Assembly (NCBI RefSeq): GCF_030815985.1
Contig: NZ_JAUSXM010000001.1
Span: 186,001 to 250,000 of the forward strand
DNA: 64,000 bases
Reading direction: 5' to 3'
Source: Paenibacillus sp. W2I17
GTDB lineage: Bacteria; Bacillota; Bacilli; Paenibacillales; Paenibacillaceae
This document shows positions 51,916 to 62,045 of the stretch, one piece after another (the stretch's first letter is position 1; every line of letters starts with the position of its first letter). Under the pieces are notes generated by a model, which was given only the letters and a program-made list of their open reading frames with translations, ran no database searches and was not told the DNA's origin. The translations under genes and the position numbers were made by a program.

Positions 51916-52101
51916 ATGGACAACCATGTGAAAGATACGCTCAGGAGACTGGAACAGGATAACACAAGGGAAGATCACTTAAGGGCATTCTTAGAGAATG
52001 GAGCAGGAGGGCTATCACCCCCTGATTCAACTGTTCAGGACGAAGGCCGTGTAATGAATCAGCAAAACAGGCTGACAAGCGATCGTAATTTGCGTAAATA
52101 A
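51916..52101 (+). CDS. Small unrecognised protein (61 aa)
   Basis: This charged, Asn/Gln/Arg-rich frame (MDNHVKDTLRRLEQDNTRED) begins at ATG 51916, with AAGGAGG about 11 nt upstream. It has no membrane helix or cysteine. The good ribosome site and lack of an overlapping gene make it plausible. It resembles no family I know, and low-complexity composition lowers certainty. Confidence 0.5.
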   Translation: MDNHVKDTLRRLEQDNTREDHLRAFLENGAGGLSPPDSTVQDEGRVMNQQNRLTSDRNLRK

Positions 52102-52257
52102 ACCGCCAGACATGAAGTATTCTTATGTACGTTTCTACGTTAACATTATAAATTGGCATTGAAGCTAAACAACTTAACAAGCAACATTGTACTGTAACCA
52201 GTTACTGTGATTGCAAAGTAAGAACTTTATCCTGCGGATGCGGGAAACGAGTATATG

Positions 52258-52295
52258 ACAAAGGCTTGGCCCATAAGGGTCAAGCCTTTGTTTTG
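52258..52295. terminator. Rho-independent terminator between small gene and LysR gene
   Basis: ACAAAGGCTTG (52258-52268) pairs perfectly with CAAGCCTTTGT (52281-52291) around 12 nt, followed by TTTGG. Genes on either side converge, so it may serve both directions. Nothing else was recognised between 52102 and 52257. Confidence 0.85.
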
Positions 52296-52305
52296 GTTCA
52301 GTATG

Positions 52306-52345
52306 AAATGTACCTAAAGAAATGTACCTAAAGAAATGTACCTAT
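52306..52345. repeat. 14-bp tandem repeat
   Basis: The unit AAATGTACCTAAAG occurs at 52306-52319 and 52320-52333, with a third partial copy to about 52345. It lies between the terminator and the LysR gene stop, in non-coding sequence. Slippage could change copy number. Confidence 0.9.
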
Positions 52346-52361
52346 ACCATAGAGCAATTTC

Positions 52362-53288
52362 TTAGTCTCCCATTGACAGTTCGGCCACGGTTTGTTGAAA
52401 AGTATGGATGAATGCCTCGGCTGCCTTCGAAAGCACTCTGCCTTGACGATAAGCCACAACAAGTGTTCTGCTGGGAGTAGGCTCAGCAAGTGGCACATAC
52501 ACAGGTACGAACTCACTGCGCGGCGCACGGGCAATAAAGCGTGGAACCAGTGTAATACCCATACCTGTGGCGACCAGCGACTGAACAGTCTCAATATTTG
52601 TGCTTTCAAACACAACTTGGGGATCAAAACCGGCCTGCTCACAGAGATCAAATGTAAGTTTGCGGAAACCCTGTCCTTTTTTCAACACAACAAAGGGTTC
52701 ATCCCGAAGTTCTTCAATTCGCACAGGAATCGGATGCTCCGGATCTGCCCTGCGTGCTAGAGGGTGATTCGGGGGAACCGCCAGATCAATCTTTTCCTCT
52801 CCAATGGCAACGTAGGCGAGACTTGGCTCTTGTAAAGGAAGAGATAACAGACTGAGATCTGCTTTGCCGCTTGCTGTCAATTTCTCAAGCGTAAGCCCGG
52901 AGTCTTCCAATAAGGTAACCTCAATCTCGGGATAAGCTTGTTGAAACGCAGGAAGCACGTGTGGGAGCAGGTGTGATCCCGTGATCGGCATGCTGCCTAC
53001 AACGACTTTACCTTTGCGAAGCTGGGAGATATCGGACATTTCCTGACGCAATAGCTCCACAGCATCTACGATCTTCTGGGCTTGCTCGACAAACGTAACA
53101 CCCGCATGGGTTAACTCCACGGTACTGGTATTACGCTGAAACAGCAGCACACCCAATTCTTTTTCCAATTTGGATAATTGCTGGCTTAATGAAGGCTGGG
53201 CAATATGCAGCTTCTCTGCTGCCCGGGAGAAATTTCGTTCGGCCGCAATTTGCAGCGTATATTGAAGTTGTCTGAATTCCATCGTCAT
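52362..53288 (-). CDS. LysR-family transcriptional regulator
   Basis: The 308-aa protein has the N-terminal winged helix (ERNFSRAAEKLHIAQPSLSQQ, about 18-38) and the coiled linker helix. The effector-binding domain shows GSMPITGSHLLPHVLPAFQ, DLSLLSLPLQ and VATGMGITLVP. AAAGGA lies 7 nt before ATG 53288. It resembles CynR/AlsR-like activators, but its target cannot be named. The nearest divergent unit is the beta-glucoside operon, 360 nt away, which has its own LicT control. Confidence 0.9.
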   Translation of the reverse strand: MTMEFRQLQYTLQIAAERNFSRAAEKLHIAQPSLSQQLSKLEKELGVLLFQRNTSTVELTHAGVTFVEQAQKIVDAVELLRQEMSDISQLRKGKVVVGSMPITGSHLLPHVLPAFQQAYPEIEVTLLEDSGLTLEKLTASGKADLSLLSLPLQEPSLAYVAIGEEKIDLAVPPNHPLARRADPEHPIPVRIEELRDEPFVVLKKGQGFRKLTFDLCEQAGFDPQVVFESTNIETVQSLVATGMGITLVPRFIARAPRSEFVPVYVPLAEPTPSRTLVVAYRQGRVLSKAAEAFIHTFQQTVAELSMGD

Positions 53289-53391
53289 TGGTCATTCCTT
53301 TCGTTATGCCACCATTATATCATTACAGATGAAGAAATCATTAATTTCGCTTAACCGCTTGCACTCCATCAGAAGAGTTGATATACTGATT

Positions 53392-53406
53392 TTGAAAACG
53401 CTTAAT
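53392..53406 (+). promoter_or_regulatory. cre-like site upstream of the beta-glucoside operon
   Basis: TTGAAAACGCTTAAT matches WTGNAANCGNWNNCW at all but one fixed position (A for C near the end). A second near-match in reverse orientation lies 27 nt downstream. CcpA control of beta-glucoside genes is well known in Bacillus; binding here is inferred. Confidence 0.45.
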
Positions 53407-53432
53407 AAGAACCACTTACCCGGGTAAAACAA

Positions 53433-53447
53433 AATCAACGTTTTCAT
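53433..53447 (-). promoter_or_regulatory. Second cre-like site upstream of the beta-glucoside operon
   Basis: On the minus strand ATGAAAACGTTGATT matches the cre consensus apart from one base. A TATAAT at 53509-53514 without a good -35 is the likely -10 of the operon promoter downstream of this site. Confidence 0.45.
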
Positions 53448-53536
53448 GTGTGCCAGTTTCAAGTGGTAGTACAGAACCATTTCAAATGTTCATATTCTTT
53501 TTCGTTTATATAATTGAATAACATTCATCCAACGAT

Positions 53537-53564
53537 GGCGTGTTACTGTTCGGCAGGCAAGACC
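53537..53564 (+). promoter_or_regulatory. RAT: ribonucleic antiterminator recognised by LicT
   Basis: The sequence from 53537 reads GGCGTGTTACTG, then CGGCAGGCAAGACC, matching the BglG/LicT RAT hairpin consensus with its conserved TTACTG and GGCAGGCA. Its 3' end (AAGACC) is also the left arm of the following terminator, the classic exclusive choice between two structures. Confidence 0.92.
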
Positions 53565-53615
53565 TAGATTGGGTGGGAAGAGTTTCTTTTTCCTACCCTT
53601 TTTAGGTCTTTTTTT
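53559..53615 (+). terminator. LicT-controlled terminator in the bglP leader
   Basis: AAGACCTA (53559-53566) pairs with TAGGTCTT (53603-53610), with an inner GGGT...ACCC stem, followed by five further T residues. RAT formation removes the first bases from this stem, so LicT bound to RAT would allow read-through into bglP. Confidence 0.92.
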
Positions 53616-53649
53616 GTTCCCATCAAGAAGAAATGACGGAGGTGTCGTT

Positions 53650-55563
53650 ATGAATTCCAAAAAGCTGGCTCAGGAAATTTTGGAGCATGTAGGTGGAAAT
53701 AATAACATCAATCAAGTAATTCATTGTTCAACAAGATTACGTTTTACACTTAAAAATTCAAAGCTTGCCAATACAGAAGAGATCAAACGGTTGGATGGAG
53801 TTATAGGAGCCGTGGATAGTGGCGGGCAATATCAGGTCATCATTGGTAATGATGTAAGTTATGTATATAACGAACTGGCTCCATTAATAAGCACGGAAAC
53901 GGCCAGTGATGAGGTTAAGCCTCCACGGGATTACAGTCCCAAGGGTTTGTTTAATGCTTTTGCCAATGTCATCGCAGGCATCTTCCAACCGATTATACCG
54001 GCCATTGCAGCCTCTGGAATGCTCAAAGCTCTGTTGTTGCTGGCTACCGTCTTTGGCATTATGGCAAAAGAAGATCAGGCCTACGTATTTTTGAACGCAA
54101 TTGCGGATGCAGGATTTTATTTCCTGCCCATGCTGCTTGCCTTCTCAAGTGCTAATAAGTTCAAGGCCAATCCATATATAGCCGTATTACTTGGAGGCGT
54201 TATGCTTCACCCAAACATGATTGGTCTTCTGGGTGGAGAGGAACCGGTATATTTCCTTGGCATGAACGTACCCAATGTCGCTTATGCCACTTCCGTTATC
54301 CCAATTATTTTGACCGTTTGGTTCATGTCGTATATCGAACGTTTCGCTGATAAAGTATCACCCGGTCCTGTGAAAATATTTTTGAAGCCGCTCATTGTTA
54401 TCCTGATAGTTGCCCCTATCTCACTGATTGCAATCGGTCCATTGGGCACATATATCGGTACAGGGATGTCAGAAGGTGTCTTCTGGATACAGGATAAAGT
54501 GGGCTGGGTAACCGTCGTTATTATGTCGATGTTGATGCCATTTATCGTGATGTTTGGCATGCACAAAGTGTTTTATCCTGTAATTTTTGGAGCAATTGCT
54601 TCACCAGGTTACGAGACGCTGTTCCTCGTTTCAATGCTTGCTGCCAATATGGCACAAGGAGGAGGGGCACTCGCCGTAGCTTTCAAATCGAAAGACCCAA
54701 AAATGAAACAGATCGCTCTCTCTGCCGGAATTTCCGGTATGTTCGGGATTACTGAACCAGCGATCTACGGGGTGCATCTCCGTTTGAAAAAGACATTTTT
54801 GGCATGCCTCATTGGCGCAGGAGCAGCGGGCATGTTCGCGGGAATCGTCAATCTAAAGGCGTATACAGCAGTTGGCCCTGGTCTTGCCACATTGCCTATC
54901 TTTGTCAGTGATGATCCCAACAATATTTTATATGCGCTGATTACCGTTGCGATTTCTTCCGTTATTGCCTTTGTAGGCGTGTTCCTAATCGGGTTTCAAG
55001 ATACAGCAGCAAGTGCGGAGTCTGGTAAAGCGGGTAAGCCATCTGCTGAGCCCGTTTCTCCAGTCCGTATAGATTCTCAGCCGCAAACTTCGGCCTCCGG
55101 CATGAAGTCCAAAAAAGTGGTGTTTGCTCCATTGGAAGGTAAAGTTCTGCCATTAAGAGAGGTGAAGGACGAGGCCTTCTCGCAAGAAGCCATGGGACAA
55201 GGTATGGCCATTCAGCCAAGTGTTGGCAAGGTGTTTGCTCCGTTTGATGGTACCGTTGAGACGGTGTTCCGCACTAAACATTCCATCGGTCTGAAATCGG
55301 TAGAGGGGGTAGAACTCCTGATTCATGTCGGATTGGATACAGTGAAACTGAAAGGCCAGCATTTTGATGTGAAGGTGAACGAAGGAGAACAGATCTCTCA
55401 TGGTCAGCTCCTGATCGAATTTGATCTTGAAGCTATACAAGCCGCAGGTTATGACACTACGACCCCTGTAATTGTGACCAATTCATCGGATTATCTGGAG
55501 ATACTGGGCAATGAAACTGCGGCGACAACAGGACCGGGGAAACCATTAATTACGGTGTTATAA
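53650..55563 (+). CDS. bglP: Beta-glucoside-specific PTS transporter, IIBCA subunits
   Basis: This 637-aa protein imports and phosphorylates beta-glucosides. Order is IIB-IIC-IIA. IIB is at the start, with the phosphoryl cysteine in NQVIHCSTRLRF (near 27). IIC has about ten membrane helices (about 100-460), with SGMFGITEPAIYGV as the substrate region. IIA is from about 490, with the phospho-histidine in LLIHVGLDTVKL. ATG 53650 follows GGAGGTG; the longer frame from 53569 lies in the leader terminator. Expression depends on the RAT switch, LicT and probably CcpA. Confidence 0.97.
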   Translation: MNSKKLAQEILEHVGGNNNINQVIHCSTRLRFTLKNSKLANTEEIKRLDGVIGAVDSGGQYQVIIGNDVSYVYNELAPLISTETASDEVKPPRDYSPKGLFNAFANVIAGIFQPIIPAIAASGMLKALLLLATVFGIMAKEDQAYVFLNAIADAGFYFLPMLLAFSSANKFKANPYIAVLLGGVMLHPNMIGLLGGEEPVYFLGMNVPNVAYATSVIPIILTVWFMSYIERFADKVSPGPVKIFLKPLIVILIVAPISLIAIGPLGTYIGTGMSEGVFWIQDKVGWVTVVIMSMLMPFIVMFGMHKVFYPVIFGAIASPGYETLFLVSMLAANMAQGGGALAVAFKSKDPKMKQIALSAGISGMFGITEPAIYGVHLRLKKTFLACLIGAGAAGMFAGIVNLKAYTAVGPGLATLPIFVSDDPNNILYALITVAISSVIAFVGVFLIGFQDTAASAESGKAGKPSAEPVSPVRIDSQPQTSASGMKSKKVVFAPLEGKVLPLREVKDEAFSQEAMGQGMAIQPSVGKVFAPFDGTVETVFRTKHSIGLKSVEGVELLIHVGLDTVKLKGQHFDVKVNEGEQISHGQLLIEFDLEAIQAAGYDTTTPVIVTNSSDYLEILGNETAATTGPGKPLITVL

Positions 55564-55599
55564 CCCGCTGAAATATGAATGAAAGGCAGGCAGCCTGAT

Positions 55600-56439
55600 A
55601 TGGAAGTCATAAAAATACTGAATTCGAGCATTGTTCTTGCCAGACGTGGTGAGGATGACAAGGAAATTATTGTGATGGGAAAGGGCATCGGCTACAGGAG
55701 CAAACCGGGAGATGTCGTGGGCGAGGATGAGATCGAGAAGATCTATGTCCTTGAAAATGAAACGATCTCTTCGGATCTCACCGCCCTGATGAAGGAAACA
55801 CCAAAAGAATATCTAATTCTGGCTGATGAAATCATCTCCCATGCCAAACATACATTGTCCCGCCATCTGAGTGATCATCTCTATGTCGCATTAACAGATC
55901 ACCTGTATATGGCCATGAAGCGATTCAAGGAGAATATGACGATCCAGAACCGAATGTTGTGGGAAGTGAAAAAGTTCTATCCACAGGAGTTCAGTATCGG
56001 GTTGCATGGTCTGTCTCTCATTCAAAAACAGCTTGGTCTCTCCCTGCCTGAGGAGGAAGCGGCGAATATTGCCTTTCATCTCGTTAATGCGCAGCAGAAT
56101 GATGACAATATGAATCAGGTCATGATGATGACCAATACCGTCAAGGATGTACTCAATATTATCAAAATTCACTATCAAGTGGAACTGGATACACACAGCA
56201 TCAACTATTCACGCTTTTTGACCCATTTGCAGTTTTTCATTCAACGACTTTTTGAGCATAAAACATTAAACACGCAGGATCATGAGCTCTTTGAGCAGAT
56301 CGCGAATAAATATCCGCAGGAAGAAGCCTGCGTACTGCTAATCAAGGATTATATTGAAGCCCGGTTTGAACATACGATCTCCAACGAAGAGATGATGTAT
56401 TTGATTATTCATATCAATCGGGTCATGAGTCGCAATTGA
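55600..56439 (+). CDS. licT: BglG/LicT-family transcriptional antiterminator
   Basis: The 279-aa protein has the N-terminal co-antiterminator RNA-binding domain (about 1-56; VIKILNSSIVLARRGEDDKE, MGKGIGYRSKPGD). Two PRD regulatory domains follow, with histidines in HAKHTLSRHLSDHLYVALTDH and ENMTIQNRMLWEV. PTS phosphorylation of these histidines controls it. When BglP has substrate to transport, LicT is active and binds the RAT. ATG 55600 gives the usual LicT start; ATG 55579 would add seven residues. Placing licT between bglP and bglH makes it autoregulated; B. subtilis has it elsewhere. Confidence 0.95.
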   Translation: MEVIKILNSSIVLARRGEDDKEIIVMGKGIGYRSKPGDVVGEDEIEKIYVLENETISSDLTALMKETPKEYLILADEIISHAKHTLSRHLSDHLYVALTDHLYMAMKRFKENMTIQNRMLWEVKKFYPQEFSIGLHGLSLIQKQLGLSLPEEEAANIAFHLVNAQQNDDNMNQVMMMTNTVKDVLNIIKIHYQVELDTHSINYSRFLTHLQFFIQRLFEHKTLNTQDHELFEQIANKYPQEEACVLLIKDYIEARFEHTISNEEMMYLIIHINRVMSRN

Positions 56440-56466
56440 GCAAGAATGAAAGAGTCACAGAGATAA

Positions 56467-57942
<1,476 letters not shown>

Positions 57943-58017
57943 TACAGTAGTAGGACAAGCGCTCTCATAGAAGGCGTTGATATGATAATTTTCATTTCAT
58001 AACAGAAACTAGGAAAG

Positions 58018-58044
58018 CAGCTCTGGGTTCAGGGCTGTTTTTTT
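58018..58044 (+). terminator. Rho-independent terminator after bglH
   Basis: CAGCTCT (58018-58024) pairs with AGGGCTG (58031-58037) with a wobble around GGGTTC, followed by seven T residues. Confidence 0.85.
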
Positions 58045-58063
58045 ATGTTCTAGATAAAAAGCA

Positions 58064-58092
58064 TTGACAGCGAAGCAGCGGAAACGTAGTAT
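58064..58092 (+). promoter_or_regulatory. Promoter of the leuCD leader
   Basis: TTGACA (58064-58069) is exact, with a 17-bp spacer and TAGTAT (58087-58092, four of six). Transcription would start near 58099, four bases before the Fur box, so bound Fur could block initiation or clearance. Confidence 0.65.
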
Positions 58093-58102
58093 AAGACTTA
58101 TC

Positions 58103-58123
58103 TGATAATGATAATTGTTATCA
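58103..58123 (+). promoter_or_regulatory. Fur box at the leuCD promoter
   Basis: TGATAATGATAATTGTTATCA contains two overlapping 7-1-7 Fur motifs with only slight mismatches. It lies at the predicted transcription start. LeuCD is an iron-sulfur enzyme, and in B. subtilis it belongs to the iron-sparing response, but there it acts through a Fur-controlled RNA; here Fur may bind directly. Confidence 0.8.
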
Positions 58124-58127
58124 ATTG

Positions 58128-58281
58128 AAACCTCTGCGATGAGCAGTGGTTTATTTGTCTTTCTTACATTATAGGTTAAACCTATTACATCTATAGATAT
58201 TATATCTTGGAACAATGAAGGACGGGGTGATATATTTATGTCATTCAAGAGCTTCACTTTTTAAAGAAAACAGAGGCTCTT
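58128..58281 (+). promoter_or_regulatory. Structured leuCD leader with hairpins and palindromes
   Basis: AAACCTCTGC (58128-58137) pairs with GCAGTGGTTT (58143-58152). ATAGGTTAAACCTAT (58171-58185) is a perfect palindrome, followed by smaller ones (ATCTATAGAT, AGATATTATATCT). AAGAGCTTC (58247-58255) pairs with GAGGCTCTT (58273-58281), enclosing the end of a tiny ORF. The leuC ribosome site follows. No leucine-codon run or T-box was found. The palindromes may be operators or RNA stems. Confidence 0.6.
58238..58264 (+). CDS. Candidate 8-codon leader ORF before leuC
   Basis: ATG 58238 opens MSFKSFTF and stops at TAA 58262-58264. GGGGTGA lies 7 nt upstream, a good spacing. The 3' half sits in the left arm and loop of the 58247-58281 hairpin, so ribosomes translating it could open that hairpin. 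It is too short for any function except regulation. Confidence 0.35.
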   Translation: MSFKSFTF

Positions 58282-58313
58282 CCAAGGACCGAACTTATAA
58301 TGAGGTGAAAATG

Positions 58314-59735
58314 ATGAGTAAAAAAACGATGTTTGAGAAAATTTGGGAAAATCACGTAATTCATCAAGAAGAAGGCAAACCAAGCATTCTGTATATCGAT
58401 CTGCATCTGGTGCACGAAGTAACTTCTCCACAGGCATTTGAAGGTCTTCGTCTCAGCGGACGTAAAGTTCGTCGCCCTGAACTGACATTTGCAACAATGG
58501 ACCACAACGTTCCAACGAAAGACCGTTTCAACATCACAGATCCTATCTCCAAACAACAAATTGATACACTTTCGCAAAACTGCCGTGATTTCGGCGTGAA
58601 ATTGTATGATCTGGACACGATTGATCAAGGCGTTGTGCACGTTATGGGACCTGAACTGGGTCTGACTCACCCGGGTAAAACGATTGTATGTGGTGACAGT
58701 CATACGTCCACACACGGTGCGTTTGGCGCACTGGCATTCGGAATCGGAACAAGTGAAGTTGAGCACGTTATGGCAACTCAATGTTTGCAACAAGCAAAAG
58801 CCAAAACGATGGAAGTTCGTTTTGTCGGCAAACGTAACCCGGGTGTAACCGCAAAAGACATGATCCTCGCAGTCATCGCCAAATACGGTACAGACTTTGC
58901 AACAGGTTATGTTATTGAGTACACAGGTGAGTCCATCCGTGAGTTGAGCATGGAAGAGCGTATGACCGTCTGCAACATGTCCATCGAAGGTGGAGCAAGA
59001 GCAGGATTGATCGCGCCGGATGAAACAACATTTGAATATCTGCGTGGACGTGAATACGTACCAGCGGATGCGAAGTTTGATGAAGCGGTAGAGGGTTGGA
59101 AACAACTTGTAACAGATGAGGGTGCGGAGTTCGACCATGTGGTTGAAATCGATGTGGAGACATTGATTCCGCAAGTAACTTGGGGAACAAGCCCAGGTAT
59201 GGGAACCGACATTTCTTCGAAAGTTCCTGTTCCGGCTGAATTGCCTACAGAAAACGAACGCAAAGCGGCTGAAAAAGCGCTTGAATATATGGGACTTGAA
59301 CCGGGAACACCAATCGCTGAGATTCCAATTGATTATGTATTTATCGGTTCTTGCACCAATGGACGGATCGAAGATCTGCGTGCAGCAGCACAAGTGGCTA
59401 AAGGTCACACGGTATCCAGTCAGGTTACAGCAATTGTTGTACCAGGCTCAGGACGTGTTAAAATTCAGGCTGAACAAGAAGGTTTGGATAAAATCTTTAC
59501 GGAAGCTGGATTTGAATGGCGTGATGCGGGATGCAGTATGTGTCTGGCAATGAACCCGGATGTATTGAAGCCAGGTCAACGTTGTGCTTCGACGTCCAAC
59601 CGTAACTTTGAAGGACGCCAAGGACGTGGAGGACGTACGCACCTGGTATCTCCGGCAATGGCAGCAGCAGCAGCGGTTAAGGGTCACTTTGTGGACGTAC
59701 GGGACTGGAATTTCAAAACAGAAGCAGCGATCTAA
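58314..59735 (+). CDS. leuC: 3-isopropylmalate dehydratase, large subunit
   Basis: LeuC with LeuD isomerises isopropylmalate in leucine synthesis. The 473-aa aconitase-family protein has [20 protein letters not shown], then [20 protein letters not shown]. The 4Fe-4S cysteines lie in [10 protein letters not shown] (near 347) and [14 protein letters not shown] (near 407 and 410). [20 protein letters not shown] follows. ATG 58314 was preferred because GAGGTG lies 6-7 nt upstream; ATG 58311 and 58215 are alternatives. The Fur box and leader suggest iron-dependent control. leuA and leuB are not in the window. Confidence 0.96.
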   Translation: MSKKTMFEKIWENHVIHQEEGKPSILYIDLHLVHEVTSPQAFEGLRLSGRKVRRPELTFATMDHNVPTKDRFNITDPISKQQIDTLSQNCRDFGVKLYDLDTIDQGVVHVMGPELGLTHPGKTIVCGDSHTSTHGAFGALAFGIGTSEVEHVMATQCLQQAKAKTMEVRFVGKRNPGVTAKDMILAVIAKYGTDFATGYVIEYTGESIRELSMEERMTVCNMSIEGGARAGLIAPDETTFEYLRGREYVPADAKFDEAVEGWKQLVTDEGAEFDHVVEIDVETLIPQVTWGTSPGMGTDISSKVPVPAELPTENERKAAEKALEYMGLEPGTPIAEIPIDYVFIGSCTNGRIEDLRAAAQVAKGHTVSSQVTAIVVPGSGRVKIQAEQEGLDKIFTEAGFEWRDAGCSMCLAMNPDVLKPGQRCASTSNRNFEGRQGRGGRTHLVSPAMAAAAAVKGHFVDVRDWNFKTEAAI

Positions 59736-59766
59736 TCTATAACAGACAGAAGGGAGAACGTTTAAT

Positions 59767-60369
59767 ATGGAAGAATTCAAAACATTACAAGGCATTGTTG
59801 CACCGGTAGACCGGGTCAATGTAGATACAGACGCAATCATTCCAAAACAGTTCCTGAAACGGATTGAGCGTACCGGATTTGGACAATTTTTGTTCTATGA
59901 ATGGCGTTTTGATGAAGAGGGCAACAATAATGCTTCCTTTGAAATGAACAAACCTCGTTATGAAGGGGCATCCATCCTGATCTCACGTGCCAACTTTGGC
60001 TGTGGATCTTCCCGTGAGCATGCGCCATGGGCGATTTTGGACTATGGATTCCGTTGTGTCATCGCTCCATCTTATGCAGACATCTTCTATAATAACTGCT
60101 TTAAGAACGGAATCTTGCCAATCAAGTTGTCAGAAGAGCAAGTTGAAGACTTGTTCCAACGTACAGCGACACATGAAGGTTATGAGATGAATGTAAATCT
60201 GGAAAACAAAACGATTACTGATGCATACGGACTGCATATCGATTTTGATCTGGATGAGCACCGTCGTCAATTCCTGTTGCAAGGATTGGACGATATCGGT
60301 CTGACTCTTCAACATGACGATGAGATCGCTGCTTACGAACAACGCCACGCGGCAAAACTGTTCGGTTAA
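59767..60369 (+). CDS. leuD: 3-isopropylmalate dehydratase, small subunit
   Basis: LeuD supplies the swivelling domain of the dehydratase. The 200-aa protein has VNVDTDAIIPKQFLK near residue 18. ILISRANFGCGSSREHAPWA follows, then ADIFYNNCFKNGILPI. GGGAGAACG precedes ATG 59767, 31 nt after leuC, forming a two-gene operon that ends at a clear terminator. Confidence 0.97.
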   Translation: MEEFKTLQGIVAPVDRVNVDTDAIIPKQFLKRIERTGFGQFLFYEWRFDEEGNNNASFEMNKPRYEGASILISRANFGCGSSREHAPWAILDYGFRCVIAPSYADIFYNNCFKNGILPIKLSEEQVEDLFQRTATHEGYEMNVNLENKTITDAYGLHIDFDLDEHRRQFLLQGLDDIGLTLQHDDEIAAYEQRHAAKLFG

Positions 60370-60391
60370 TTACTAAAGTATCGTATAGAAG

Positions 60392-60447
60392 AAAGCTTCT
60401 GCCTCGCCAAAGGGACCTGTTCCCATCGGTGAGACAGAAGCTTTTTG
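60392..60447 (+). terminator. Rho-independent terminator after leuD
   Basis: AAAGCTTCTG (60392-60401) pairs with CAGAAGCTTT (60435-60444), with CTC / GAG adding pairs on the loop side, followed by further T residues. It also lies 3' of the minus-strand hydrolase gene. Confidence 0.88.
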
Positions 60448-60521
60448 TAATTTCAGAAGCTAAATTAGCTTAATAAGTCAGCCAGTGTAATAGAATTGAA
60501 TTAAAGGAGCAAAAAAATCGA

Positions 60522-61994
60522 TTACTGAGGTAACTCCATATAGTCGTTTTTGGTATTCTGAAAATAGACATAGATATAACAAGCCAAATGCACGAAATTC
60601 ACAAGTGACCATACCATAAGCCATATGATTGGAGTTGATAGGGTAGTCCAGATGCCAAACCAAGGCAGCACACGTCCTCCGCCGATAAATGTAACCAATG
60701 GCAACAGAGACAAGAGAATTAGAACCGGGATCAGTCTACCGACCGTGATCATAATCAATTTGCTGATCGTTAGGTGGTGGTTTTTTCGAAGTATGCGAAA
60801 ATAGGCATAGATGCCCCATACAAGCGTAGCGATGATCAGCGCAATCATGATCGTTTCCATATTCCGACCGTTTACAAAAGAGGTTTGGGGTTCCTGCCCC
60901 CTCATAATATCCGCTATTCCATCAATAAATGCCGAGTAATTCACATAAGCGTTTATACCAGAATTAAACATTACGGCAATGCCCATTTGCTCGTTCAAAT
61001 AAACCTGTTCTTCGGACTTGTAGGTCCAGAAAATGCCGCTGTGGGAGATCGTTTGACCGTTAGACGCATCTTGGCCTGCAAGCCAGCCCACGCCGTACGG
61101 ACCGATCGTTCCTGCGGCATGATATTGTTTCATCAGCACAGGGGAAACGAGGCGGCCATTATATTGGGAAAGCATCCATAGGGACATGTCCTCTGCGGTT
61201 GAAACGATGCCGGCGGGGCCCTCAATGAACCAAAGCGGTTCGGATTGACTTATAGCGCGTCCCAAGCTCAGATAATGTCCTAGCGGGATAGTATTATTCT
61301 CATAGAATTGCTGCGTCGTGCTGACACTGAAGGTATGATTCATTCCTAGCGGTTCAAAAATATGTTTTTTCAGATAATCCGAAAAGCGCTCTCCGCTAAC
61401 ACTTTCCACGAGGTTCGCCAGTAGCACGTAATTGGGATTATGATAGCTGTAGGCTGTTCCGGGGATATGGGCAAGTTGAATCGTGTTTAATAATTGGTTC
61501 GTTTCAGCCAACGATTGGAATTGCGGAGTCTTTGTCATATCGGGATTTATCTTGTCATTAAGACCACTCGTCTGATTCAGTAAATGACGGACCGTGATGT
61601 CAAGAACACGGGGGTCCTGGGGAGAAAGCTCGGGAAAATAGGAAGCGTAAGTCGCATCCAAGTTGATCCGACCCTTGTCCACTAGCTGCAGAACAGCCAA
61701 TGCAGTAAAGGACTTGCTTAGTGAAGCAATGGGGAAAGGGGTGTTGCCCGTAACCTTCTGGCCATCCGCAAATGTCCCGTAGCCTTTTGCGTAAAAGACC
61801 TCATCGTTATTGGCAATCGCCAGTGAAGCAGCCTTAATGTGATTGGCCTTCATGCTCCGATTCATATATTCGTCGATCTCCTGCAGAACTTCTGTCCTGT
61901 CTCTGGCTTCATTGGCGGATAAGGGGGTCGCCCACGCGATACATAACAACAAACAGCTAATTGTGATATACAATCTTTTTTTTAGTTTTAGCAT
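60522..61994 (-). CDS. Membrane-anchored beta-lactamase-fold serine hydrolase
   Basis: The 490-aa protein starts with a signal peptide (RLYITISCLLLCIAWATPLS). A class C beta-lactamase/DD-peptidase-like domain follows, with SxxK in PIASLSKSFTALAV (near 75), YxN in SYHNPNY (near 160), and HSGIFW in place of the usual KTG. The C-terminal third has three to four membrane helices (MIALIIATLVWGIYAYF, LIPVLILLSLLPLVTFIG). ATG 61994 follows GAGGAG; the longer frame at 62015 was rejected. Such hydrolases act on cell-wall peptides, beta-lactams or esters; substrate is unknown. It lies downstream of a two-component system on the same strand. Confidence 0.88.
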   Translation of the reverse strand: MLKLKKRLYITISCLLLCIAWATPLSANEARDRTEVLQEIDEYMNRSMKANHIKAASLAIANNDEVFYAKGYGTFADGQKVTGNTPFPIASLSKSFTALAVLQLVDKGRINLDATYASYFPELSPQDPRVLDITVRHLLNQTSGLNDKINPDMTKTPQFQSLAETNQLLNTIQLAHIPGTAYSYHNPNYVLLANLVESVSGERFSDYLKKHIFEPLGMNHTFSVSTTQQFYENNTIPLGHYLSLGRAISQSEPLWFIEGPAGIVSTAEDMSLWMLSQYNGRLVSPVLMKQYHAAGTIGPYGVGWLAGQDASNGQTISHSGIFWTYKSEEQVYLNEQMGIAVMFNSGINAYVNYSAFIDGIADIMRGQEPQTSFVNGRNMETIMIALIIATLVWGIYAYFRILRKNHHLTISKLIMITVGRLIPVLILLSLLPLVTFIGGGRVLPWFGIWTTLSTPIIWLMVWSLVNFVHLACYIYVYFQNTKNDYMELPQ

Positions 61995-62045
61995 GATAAC
62001 ACTCCTCGAATTCAAGATAAGGAGATGTTATCAGATCATTTTCAA

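Noticed and set aside
53569..53649. Upstream extension of bglP by 27 codons
   Set aside because: The sequence is the LicT-controlled terminator; the true start ATG 53650 has a good ribosome site and the family N-terminus.
58254..59408. 384-codon open frame on the minus strand opposite leuC
   Set aside because: It mirrors the leuC coding sequence, with composition typical of an antisense shadow and no supporting signals.
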